From positions 1-5,027 of the forward strand of contig VBHI01000291.1 in assembly GCA_005881495.1 (NCBI GenBank): DNA of 5,027 bases, given 5' to 3'. Made by a program: the position numbers and the translations under genes. How positions within the stretch are numbered: position 1 is the first letter of the stretch; each line of letters begins with the position of its first letter. Positions 1 to 5,027 of the stretch are shown here, in pieces. The DNA is from Chloroflexota bacterium (lineage in GTDB: Bacteria > Chloroflexota > Ktedonobacteria > Ktedonobacterales > Ktedonobacteraceae). Below the pieces are notes generated by a model. The model was given only the letters and a program-made list of their open reading frames with translations. It made no database searches and was not told the DNA's origin.

Positions 1-2
1 CG

Positions 3-2102
3 CTTTCCCTGCAGGGCCACCAGGATGTTGCCGGGTTCATCCGGGCATTCGCGGGAGACCACCGCTACATCGTGGACTATCTGGTCGAAGAGGTCCTGCA
101 GCGTCAGCCCGAATCTGTACGGAGCTTTTTACTTCAGACCTCCATTCTCGACCGGTTGCATGGCCCGCTCTGCGATGCCGTCACCGGCCAGGAGGAAGGC
201 AACGCGCGGTTGGAGGCCCTGGAGCGCGGCAACTTCTTTGTCGTTCCGCTCGATGACCAGCGCCACTGGTATCGTTATCACCACCTCTTTGCCGAAGTGC
301 TCTCTGCGCATTTGATGGCGGAGCAGCCCGATCAGGTATCTACGCTGCATCGGCGCGCGAGCGAGTGGTACGAGCAGCATGGTTCGGTGGCCGATGCAAT
401 CCGCCACGCGCTGGTCGCCGAGGATTTCGCGCGAGCGGCGGACCTGGTCGAGCTGGCAGTGCCAGACATGCGCAGGAGTAGACAGGAGACCACGGTGCTT
501 GGCTGGCTGAAGGCGCTCCCCGACGAGCTAGTTCGTGCCAGGCCCGTACTCAGCGTTCACTATGCCGGGACATTACTGGCCAGCGGCGAGCTCGAGGGCG
601 TTGAGGCCCGACTGCAGAATGCCGAACGGTGGCTGGACACGAAGGCAGACATGGGTGAGCTTGGGCTCGCCCCACCGGCTGAGATGGTCGTCGTGGATGA
701 AGCGGAATTTCGAGTTCTACCCGGTTCGATCGCCGTGTACCGTGCCGGAAGCGCCCTGGTTTTGGGCGATGTGGCCGACACCATGAAATACGCCCGGCGG
801 GCGCTCGACCTCGTCCCTGAGGATGACCATCTCCGGCGAGGATCGGCAGCGGGGTTACTAGGACTCGCATATTGGACGAGCGGGGATCTCGAGGTAGCGC
901 ATCAGTCCTATGCCGATTGCATGGCGAGGGTGCAGAAGGCCGGGCACATCTCTGACGCCCTCGGTTGCTCTATCGCCCTGGCTGATATACGGATTGTGCA
1001 AGGTCGTCTCCGCGAGGCAATGAGCACCTATGAGCGGGGATTACAGCTTGCGACAGAGCAGGGTGCGCATGTGCTGCGGGGAGCGGCAGACATGCACGTG
1101 GGAATGAGCGAGCTCCTCCGTGAGCGTGACGATCTACATGCCGCCATGCAGCATCTGCTGAGAAGCAAGGAACTGGGTGAGCTCGTCGGGTTACCACAAA
1201 ACCGGTATCGTTGGCGCGTTGCGATGGCTCGCATACGGGAGGCCCAGGGAGATCTGGACGGAGCGCTCGACCTGCTCTACGAGGCAGAGCGCCTGTATAT
1301 GAGTGACTTCTTCCCCAACGTGCGTCCGGTCTCGGCGTATGTGACACGGGTGTGGGTCACGCAGGGGAGGGTGGGTGATGCCCTCGACTGGGCGCGTGAG
1401 CGAGGCCTCTCCGTTTCCAACGACCTCAGCTACCTGCGCGAGTTCGAGCACATCACCCTGGCCAGGGTGCTCCTGGCCCGGTCTAAGAGCGAGCGTGCAG
1501 AACGCTCCATGCAGGAGGCAATGGAACTCCTGGAGCGCCTCCTGCAAGCGGCGGAAGAAGGGGAGCGGACGGGAAGCATCATCGAAATCCTGATGCTACA
1601 GGCCCTCGCCCATCAGGTGCAAGGCGACATCTCTGCTGCTCTTGTGCCACTGGAACGCGCCCTGACGCTGGCTGAGCCGGAGGGCTACGTCCGAATCTTT
1701 GTTGATGAAGGCCCACCCATGGCGGTCCTGCTCGCAAAGCTCCACGAACACTCGCGGAAACGACCCCGTGCCGCCTCGACGAACGTTCCCCTGGCATACA
1801 TCGAACGGCTCCTCGCACTGCTGCGCGGAGAACGGGTTCAGGAAGGTACCTCCCCTGCTGCCACCTCCTCACCCTCTGCACCAGCGCCTGCCCAGTCGCT
1901 GCTCGACCCGCTGACCGAGCGCGAATTGGAAGTACTCCGCCTCCTTGCGGCTGGCCTCTCCAATCGTGCGATTGCAGCCCGACTCGTCCTGGCTTTGAGC
2001 ACCGTCAAATCGTATGTCAATACCATCTACAGTAAGCTCCAGGTGGAGAGCCGCACCCAGGCGGTGGCACGCGCCAGAGCACTCCACCTGCTCTCCGAGT
2101 AG
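3..2102 (+). CDS. LuxR C-terminal HTH regulator, MalT/LAL type STAND protein (5' end missing)
   Basis: A large ATP-dependent transcription activator of the MalT/LAL class, in which an N-terminal ATPase switch controls a C-terminal DNA-binding domain through a helical-repeat sensor. The frame is already open at base 3 and runs to the TAG at 2100-2102, giving 699 visible residues. The GTG at 72 lies inside conserved sequence (SLQGHQDVAGF precedes it), so the true start and the Walker motifs lie to the left of the window. Visible residues about 30-105 match the winged-helix segment after the ATPase (RSFLLQTSILDRL, GPLCDAVTG, WYRYHHLFAEVL). Next comes a MalT-like segment (HRRASEWYEQHG, near 116) and a long stretch of TPR-like helical pairs to about 575, including EPEGYVRIFVDEG. 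A Ser/Pro/Ala-rich linker leads to a LuxR-type HTH at 637-699 (LTERELEVLRLLAAGLSNRAI, then STVKSYVNTIYSKL). The inducer cannot be told. It may control the genes downstream, which is inference only. Confidence 0.93.
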   Translation, partial: LSLQGHQDVAGFIRAFAGDHRYIVDYLVEEVLQRQPESVRSFLLQTSILDRLHGPLCDAVTGQEEGNARLEALERGNFFVVPLDDQRHWYRYHHLFAEVLSAHLMAEQPDQVSTLHRRASEWYEQHGSVADAIRHALVAEDFARAADLVELAVPDMRRSRQETTVLGWLKALPDELVRARPVLSVHYAGTLLASGELEGVEARLQNAERWLDTKADMGELGLAPPAEMVVVDEAEFRVLPGSIAVYRAGSALVLGDVADTMKYARRALDLVPEDDHLRRGSAAGLLGLAYWTSGDLEVAHQSYADCMARVQKAGHISDALGCSIALADIRIVQGRLREAMSTYERGLQLATEQGAHVLRGAADMHVGMSELLRERDDLHAAMQHLLRSKELGELVGLPQNRYRWRVAMARIREAQGDLDGALDLLYEAERLYMSDFFPNVRPVSAYVTRVWVTQGRVGDALDWARERGLSVSNDLSYLREFEHITLARVLLARSKSERAERSMQEAMELLERLLQAAEEGERTGSIIEILMLQALAHQVQGDISAALVPLERALTLAEPEGYVRIFVDEGPPMAVLLAKLHEHSRKRPRAASTNVPLAYIERLLALLRGERVQEGTSPAATSSPSAPAPAQSLLDPLTERELEVLRLLAAGLSNRAIAARLVLALSTVKSYVNTIYSKLQVESRTQAVARARALHLLSE

Positions 2103-2220
2103 CCACCTCCCATCCCTCCCTGCATCCACCCCCTCGTCACCAGCACGGAAAAACTTCCACCCCCCATTACCACCCTTTGATGGGTGCGAACCTCCCTCCT
2201 GTCCTGGTACACTTCCTACA
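2103..2220 (+). terminator. C-rich, G-poor spacer, candidate Rho-dependent termination region
   Basis: Directly after the regulator stop codon, my hand count over these 118 bases gives about 56 C and 14 G on the sense strand, with few pairing options and no hairpin plus T-run. Such C>G bubbles are typical of Rho utilisation regions. Its start (2109-2133) has four C-runs, so the complementary strand carries a near-canonical G-quadruplex pattern with loops of 2, 1 and 8 nt. The call rests on composition only; it could equally be unconstrained spacer. Confidence 0.3.
2205..2213 (+). promoter_or_regulatory. Possible extended -10 promoter element for the small gene
   Basis: TG-G-TACACT fits an extended -10 pattern (TGn followed by a 4/6 match to TATAAT). 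No convincing -35 box lies 16-18 bases upstream: the nearest TTGATG, at 2177-2182, is 25 bases away. Transcription would start near 2220, about 80 bases before the small gene and at the edge of the inverted repeat. The match is weak. Confidence 0.18.
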
Positions 2221-2221
2221 A

Positions 2222-2250
2222 CAACGATGCGCGTGAGAAAGACATCGTTG
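2222..2250 (+). promoter_or_regulatory. 8-bp perfect inverted repeat upstream of the small gene
   Basis: CAACGATG at 2222-2229 and CATCGTTG at 2243-2250 are exact reverse complements separated by 13 bases. It lies about 50 bases upstream of the 74-residue ORF, just downstream of a possible -10 element. It could be an operator for a dimeric regulator or a hairpin in the 5' leader. There is no T-run after it, so an intrinsic terminator is unlikely. Confidence 0.3.
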
Positions 2251-2301
2251 GCAACGAGGAGAGAGATCATCACCTATGCGTGCATGGAGAAGAAAACGAG
2301 C

Positions 2302-2526
2302 ATGCCACAGGAGTTCTACCAGATTACCGTCAAGGGCCTCCTGAACCCGAACTGGGCCAACTGGTTCGATGGGTTGACCATCACTCCGTTGCCCAATGGG
2401 ACCACCACCATCTCTGGCCCAGTGGTCGATCAGGCCGCCTTGTATGGCTTGCTGAGAAAAGTGCGTGATTTAGGCATGCCATTACTCTCGGTCACCCGCG
2501 TCAGACCCGGCCAGGCCAATGCGTAA
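2302..2526 (+). CDS. Small uncharacterised soluble protein, 74 aa
   Basis: Encodes a 74-residue protein starting MPQEFYQITVKG and ending at TAA 2524-2526. It has no signal peptide or membrane segment. It contains an aromatic patch with Trp18 and Trp21 (NWANWFDGLTI), an Asn-Gly turn (PNGTTTISGP) and an amphipathic helix (VVDQAALYGLLRKVRDLG). That pattern resembles short orphan proteins I recall from Ktedonobacteria and related taxa, commonly near signalling genes; no function is known to me. The start is uncertain. ATG 2302 has GGAG at 2286-2289 with a long 12-base gap. ATG 2284 would add MEKKTS but lacks a well-placed SD sequence, and the purine-rich GAGGAGAGAG at 2256-2265 is too far from either. 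The gene sits between the regulator and a membrane protein. Its last ~13 codons are repeated as a broken copy near 3563-3600. Confidence 0.75.
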   Translation: MPQEFYQITVKGLLNPNWANWFDGLTITPLPNGTTTISGPVVDQAALYGLLRKVRDLGMPLLSVTRVRPGQANA

Positions 2527-2590
2527 GATGTCAGATATGGAGTTGAGGCAAGCAGCTGAGAAAGGAGAACTGCCCTTGATACATGTATAG
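2488..2590 (+). repeat. Direct repeat copy A (end of small gene plus spacer)
   Basis: This 103-base stretch aligns with 3563-3664 at about 85% identity (14 mismatches and one single-base gap by hand alignment). Its first 39 bases are the last 12 codons plus stop of the small gene. The remaining 64 are non-coding and include a 15-base identical core at 2539-2553, the SD-like AAAGGAGA near 2561-2568 and TTGATACA. Similarity stops after TAG at 2590 and I see no continuation into the following genes. Confidence 0.88.
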
Positions 2591-2641
2591 CCTATGCGCA
2601 GGCCCTAGGAACAGGATCGGCGACCACAGTTCGAGGCCACG

Positions 2642-2670
2642 TTCAAATGCATTGAGCGTGTCAGTATCAG
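2642..2670 (+). promoter_or_regulatory. Weak promoter-like pair before the first membrane gene
   Basis: TTCAAA (2642-2647) and TATCAG (2665-2670) are each 4/6 matches to the sigma-70 -35 and -10 boxes, with an ideal 17-base spacer. Transcription would start about 20 bases before ATG 2697, leaving only room for its SD sequence. The string AGTATCAG also occurs upstream of the DUF4386 gene (3742-3749). Chance is a real possibility. Confidence 0.2.
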
Positions 2671-2696
2671 AAAGAATCAGCAAGGAGAAAAAAACG

Positions 2697-3509
2697 ATGG
2701 CTACCAACGAACACACGAGTGCAATCAAGCAGACTGCAACCCTGAAAGGAGACACACAGATGAATACCAATCGCGAGACCTCAGCCACGCGTGAGAGCAA
2801 AATGAAGATAACACCCTCGAAGCTCATCCGGTGGACCGGATTAGCAGCTATAGTGGCAGGGATCATTTTCGCAGGATATCAGCCGATCCAGCCACCTGAA
2901 GTGCTTTCGTCCGTCACCACCGGCACCTGGGCCATCATCACCCCCTTGAAGTACGCCATGTGCCTCCTCTTCCTGCTGAGCTGGACAGGGCTCTACGCCA
3001 GACAAGTGAAAGAGGCCGGGTGGCTTGGTCTGGCAGGCTTTCTCCTGTTGAGCCTCAGTTGGGCGCTCCAGTCGGCCTTTGTCTTCGCCACAGCCTTTAT
3101 CCTGCCGCTGTTGGCGACCACGGCGCCCAAGTTTGTGGATAGCCTCCTGAGGAGCGCCTTTGGACCCGTGAGCGGCGTGAACCTCGGAGCCCTCCCAGCG
3201 CTCTTTACGCTCGTCGGGATCGGGTATATCCTCGGTGGCCTCCTCTTTGGCATCGCGACGCTGCGCGCCGGCATCCTGCCGCGCTGGCCGGCCGGTCTGC
3301 TTGCCGTCGCGTCCGCGCTGCCCGTCGCGTTCGTGCTGCCCTCCGTTGCTGCGCTGATCCCGCCCCAGATCCAGCATTTAGCGGCGATGCCGCTGGGGAT
3401 AGCTGTGGCCTGGCTGGGTTATGCGCTCTGGTCAGAACGGCGAGAGCAAGCCTTGGAACCCTCAGCTGACAGGGGAGGCCCCCAGGTCCGCCAAACCGGA
3501 GCCGAGTAA
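2697..3509 (+). CDS. Multi-pass membrane protein of unknown function, 270 aa
   Basis: An integral membrane protein that I cannot place in a named family; it is not clearly DUF4386. After a polar 40-residue N-terminus it shows about six hydrophobic segments: near 45-61 (IRWTGLAAIVAGIIFAG), 78-98, 108-140 (probably two packed helices), 162-188, 195-222 and 228-246. The tail (LWSERREQALEPSADRGG) is charged and probably cytoplasmic. Other landmarks are IQPPEVLSSVTTGTW, TPLKYAMCLLFL and AGILPRWPAG. ATG 2697 has AAGGAG at 2682-2687 with a 9-base gap. ATG 2760 (residue 22) has its own AAGGAG at 2746-2751 with an 8-base gap and would give 249 residues. ATG 2802 (residue 36) lacks one. The frame is open back to 2583, but that stretch overlaps the repeat and reads unlike protein. 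The stop is 24 bases before a strong hairpin, which probably ends this transcript. Confidence 0.82.
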   Translation: MATNEHTSAIKQTATLKGDTQMNTNRETSATRESKMKITPSKLIRWTGLAAIVAGIIFAGYQPIQPPEVLSSVTTGTWAIITPLKYAMCLLFLLSWTGLYARQVKEAGWLGLAGFLLLSLSWALQSAFVFATAFILPLLATTAPKFVDSLLRSAFGPVSGVNLGALPALFTLVGIGYILGGLLFGIATLRAGILPRWPAGLLAVASALPVAFVLPSVAALIPPQIQHLAAMPLGIAVAWLGYALWSERREQALEPSADRGGPQVRQTGAE

Positions 3510-3533
3510 GTTCGCTGGAAACGGCAGGGAATG

Positions 3534-3559
3534 GACAAGCGGCCACACGGCCGCTTGTC
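3534..3559 (+). terminator. Perfect 11-bp hairpin, probable terminator of the first membrane gene
   Basis: GACAAGCGGCC at 3534-3544 pairs exactly with GGCCGCTTGTC at 3549-3559 around an ACAC loop. It is GC-rich and 24 bases past the stop at 3509. The usual T-run is absent (TCATCGG follows), so termination may be imperfect, or the hairpin may mainly protect the 3' end of the mRNA. It ends only three bases before repeat copy B starts. Confidence 0.6.
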
Positions 3560-3562
3560 TCA

Positions 3563-3600
3563 TCGGTAACCCGCGTCAACCCAGCCAGGCCACTGCGTAA
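3563..3600 (+). pseudogene. Frameshifted remnant of the small gene's C-terminus
   Basis: Within repeat copy B these 38 bases match the final 12 codons plus stop of the 74-residue gene. Restoring the one missing base after 3578 gives SVTRV-x-PSQATA-stop, against SVTRVRPGQANA-stop in the intact gene. The reading frame, stop codon and protein similarity all agree, so this looks like the decayed 3' end of a former second copy. The rest of that copy is not recognisable upstream, where the hairpin sits instead. Confidence 0.6.
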
Positions 3601-3664
3601 GGCGTCAAACACGGAGTTGAGGCAAGCGGCTGAGAAAGGAGATCTGCCTTTGATACAGTTCTAG
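3563..3664 (+). repeat. Direct repeat copy B
   Basis: The partner of 2488-2590, about 1,075 bases downstream in the same orientation. It keeps the identical 15-base core (3613-3627), the AAAGGAGA SD-like element and TTGATACA, and lacks one G relative to copy A (between 3578 and 3579). Here it lies in the spacer before the DUF4386 gene, with 132 bases between its end and that start codon. Confidence 0.88.
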
Positions 3665-3754
3665 TGGAACGAGTGCTTTGTTCCTCGATGTCCTCCCCTC
3701 TCATGTGTGATCACGGTGTGAGGAAGACACCCCATGTTGTGAGTATCAGTTGGT

Positions 3755-3773
3755 GGTCATCATGTCGATGACC
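3755..3773 (+). promoter_or_regulatory. 7-bp perfect inverted repeat in the DUF4386 leader
   Basis: GGTCATC (3755-3761) and GATGACC (3767-3773) are exact reverse complements around ATGTC. The right arm ends 11 bases before the AAGGAG SD sequence (3785-3790) and 23 bases before the start codon. A 19-bp dyad of this form suits a dimeric repressor operator, or a small leader hairpin that could affect translation. An 8-bp palindrome GTGATCAC lies at 3707-3714. Confidence 0.35.
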
Positions 3774-3796
3774 TCATCAAACAAAAGGAGTTTCAA

Positions 3797-4492
3797 ATGA
3801 GTCCACTTAGAAAGACCGCTCTTGTCGCGGGCGTGCTCTACCTGCTTACCTTTGTCTCGATCCCGACCCTCATTCTCTACGTTCCGGTGCACGGTGCGAA
3901 CTACATCATCGGCGCTGGCCCGGACACTTCCGCCATCATCGGCGGTATCCTGGAGATCATCGTGGCTCTCGCCGGCATCGGCACCGCCGTCGTGCTGTAC
4001 CCGGTAGTCAAGAGGCAGAACGAAGCGGTCGCGCTGGGCTTCGTCGGTTCGCGAGTCCTGGAAGCCGCCACCATCTTCGCTGGCGTCGCGTGCCTCCTGT
4101 CGGTCGTGACCTTGCGGCAGGCCGGAGTCGGAGCGGCTGGGTTGGTCAGCGCCCAGACGCTGGTCGTCCTGTATGACCGGACGTTCCTCTTCGGACAAAG
4201 CTTCATGCCGGCCGTGAACGCCCTGTTGCTGGGCTCCCTGCTGTACCAGTCGCGCCTGGTGCCGCGGGTTCTTCCCCTGCTCGGATTCATCGGAGCGGCC
4301 CTGCTCGTCGCTGCCGACATCGCCGTGCTCTTCGGTCTCATCGGGCAGCATGCCCCCTCGACGGCGCTGGCCGCAATCCCGATCGCGCTATGGGAGTTTG
4401 CGCTGGGCGTCTGGCTGGTCGTCAAAGGCTTTAATCCCTCACCCATCACAGCTGGCATGGCCGCTACCAGTGACGTGACCCCTGCTCGTTGA
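3797..4492 (+). CDS. DUF4386 family membrane protein, 231 aa
   Basis: A six-helix inner-membrane protein of the DUF4386 family, whose biochemical role is unknown to me. The length (231 aa) is about usual for the family. Hydrophobic segments lie near residues 8-29, 46-70, 81-104, 128-150, 155-183 and 190-211. Features I associate with the family are the N-terminal RKTALVAGVLYLLTFVSIP, the GSRVLEA motif at 84-90 and the segment LYDRTFLFGQSFMPAVNALLLG (split here: LYDRTFLFGQ, then SFMPAVNALLLG). ATG 3797 is well supported by AAGGAG at 3785-3790 with a 6-base gap. It begins a tight run of genes, with the next ORF starting 15 bases after its stop. Control could come from the dyad at 3755-3773. Confidence 0.92.
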   Translation: MSPLRKTALVAGVLYLLTFVSIPTLILYVPVHGANYIIGAGPDTSAIIGGILEIIVALAGIGTAVVLYPVVKRQNEAVALGFVGSRVLEAATIFAGVACLLSVVTLRQAGVGAAGLVSAQTLVVLYDRTFLFGQSFMPAVNALLLGSLLYQSRLVPRVLPLLGFIGAALLVAADIAVLFGLIGQHAPSTALAAIPIALWEFALGVWLVVKGFNPSPITAGMAATSDVTPAR

Positions 4493-4507
4493 GATTGGAG
4501 GCAAGCG

Positions 4508-4786
4508 ATGGAAACGACTTTTCGTTGGAGGAGCTGGCTGGGCGCTTCCGTGATCTTCTTTCTCATCTTCGGAGTGATCAATGTCGGATTGGCGATCGCA
4601 GTACCCGCAACGCTGCATCTCAACGGTTCATTCCCCGGCGTTGTCTTCGGTGCTGGAGACGCACAACTACTGGGCCGCTCGTTTGCTGGCCTACGCCATC
4701 GGCCTGGCCACCGGAGAAATGGATTGCGCATGCATCATTGGGAGCGGCATCAAGCGAGCGGCCAATCCATTCGGTTCCGTTTGTGA
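4508..4786 (+). CDS. Short membrane-anchored protein, possibly frameshifted remnant, 92 aa
   Basis: ATG 4508 has a strong SD sequence (GGAGG at 4497-4501, 6-base gap) and follows the DUF4386 stop by 15 bases, so it is probably translated from the same mRNA. Residues 1-60 look real: METTFRWRSWLGASV, then a hydrophobic helix at about 10-34 (IFFLIFGVINVGLAIAVPA), then FPGVVFGAGDAQLLGRSFA. After about residue 60 the sequence becomes unusually rich in Arg and His (GLRHRPGHRRNGLRMHHW) and does not read like a membrane protein. In the +1-shifted frame, roughly 4656-4718 reads LETHNYWAARLLAYAIGLA with third positions mostly G/C. A frameshift in a formerly longer membrane protein would explain this. 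I do not recognise the family. An alternative is a genuine single-helix protein with a basic tail. Confidence 0.5.
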   Translation: METTFRWRSWLGASVIFFLIFGVINVGLAIAVPATLHLNGSFPGVVFGAGDAQLLGRSFAGLRHRPGHRRNGLRMHHWERHQASGQSIRFRL

Positions 4787-4941
4787 GCCTTCTCGCAGCA
4801 TACTCACGTCGTATTGGAAATGGTGCTGCACAGGAAATGTGACCTGGCAGCGAGAGAAAAAGGAGCATTGTTATGACACAGACCAATCCAAAGACCCCAC
4901 GAGGAGACTGTGAAGAGTTTCAGGGAGCGAGTGGAGACACT

Positions 4942-5027
4942 ATGAAAGCAATTGTATACACACACTACGGATCACCGGATGTTCTTCAGTTCAAGGACGT
5001 AGAAAAACCTACGCCCAAGGACAATGA
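4942..5027 (+). CDS. Medium-chain (zinc/quinone-type) NAD(P)-dependent dehydrogenase, N-terminus only
   Basis: The visible 28 codons begin [16 protein letters not shown] and continue [12 protein letters not shown], the first strand and loop of the GroES-like domain of medium-chain dehydrogenases/reductases (zinc alcohol dehydrogenases and quinone oxidoreductases). The gene runs off the right edge, so zinc ligands, the nucleotide-binding fold and substrate class cannot be judged. ATG 4942 is chosen because MKAIVY is the usual family start and GGAG (4933-4936) sits 5 bases upstream. An in-frame ATG at 4873 has a stronger SD sequence (AAGGAG 4860-4865, 7-base gap) and would add a 23-residue polar leader ([15 protein letters not shown] onward). 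The gene lies downstream of the DUF4386 and short membrane ORFs with no terminator between, so co-transcription is likely. Confidence 0.85.
   Translation, partial: MKAIVYTHYGSPDVLQFKDVEKPTPKDN

Noticed and set aside
72..74. GTG as the real start of the regulator
   Set aside because: Conserved family sequence continues in frame back to base 3, and the ATPase domain is missing, so the GTG is internal to a truncated gene.
2014..2283. Long N-terminal extension of the small protein overlapping the regulator's end
   Set aside because: The upstream part is a Ser/Pro/Thr-rich shadow of the regulator and the C-rich spacer, with no SD at its ATG. Protein-like sequence starts only near 2284-2302.
2276..2344. 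Short ORF starting at ATG 2276 after the GAGGAGAGAG purine tract
   Set aside because: It gives only about 22 Arg-rich residues in a different frame overlapping the small gene. A leader peptide is possible but nothing supports it.
2579..2588. ATACATGTAT palindrome as an operator
   Set aside because: It is lost in repeat copy B, and a 10-base AT-rich palindrome can occur by chance.
2841..3377. Minus-strand 178-residue ORF opposite the membrane gene
   Set aside because: It is a Gly/Gln/Arg-rich antisense shadow of a clearly membrane-type coding frame.
4493..4507. Possible third trace of the repeat (GAGGCAAGCG-like bases before ATG 4508)
   Set aside because: Only about ten bases resemble the repeat core and they coincide with a normal SD region; flanking bases do not align.
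3746..4731. Minus-strand ORFs of 201 and 276 residues opposite DUF4386
   Set aside because: Low-complexity polar composition mirrors the hydrophobic codons on the + strand. They arise from high GC and lack stops by chance.

Overview
The window reads as a bacterial chromosome segment with every supported gene on the + strand and GC-rich third codon positions. The style of the LuxR-type regulator, the DUF4386 protein and a small orphan protein resembles Ktedonobacteria-like Chloroflexota. That assignment is inferred from remembered family resemblance, not from a search.

Layout. (1) Bases 3-2102: the C-terminal 699 residues of a large MalT/LAL-type STAND regulator whose ATPase domain lies off the left edge. 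(2) Bases 2103-2301: a strikingly C-rich, G-poor spacer, then an 8-bp inverted repeat. (3) Bases 2302-2526: a 74-residue soluble protein of unknown function. (4) Bases 2697-3509: a multi-pass membrane protein that I cannot name, followed by a strong perfect hairpin. (5) Bases 3510-3796: a spacer holding a second copy of a ~102-bp block. The first copy covers the 3' end of the small gene and the sequence after it, so the second copy carries a frameshifted remnant of that gene's last codons. (6) Bases 3797-4492: a DUF4386 family membrane protein. (7) Bases 4508-4786: a short membrane-anchored ORF that may be frameshifted. (8) From 4873 or 4942 to the right edge: the N-terminus of a medium-chain (zinc/quinone-type) alcohol dehydrogenase.

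How it may work together. The DUF4386 gene, the short membrane ORF and the dehydrogenase are closely spaced, each with a good Shine-Dalgarno (SD) sequence, and look like one transcription unit. The small gene and the 270-residue membrane gene could form an upstream unit that ends at the hairpin. The large regulator may control one or both units, but nothing in the sequence proves this.

The most unusual point is the pair of diverged direct repeats. They bracket the first membrane gene plus its hairpin and look like the scar of an old duplication or cassette insertion. No RNA genes, CRISPR arrays or transposase genes were seen, and no minus-strand frame looked like a real gene.
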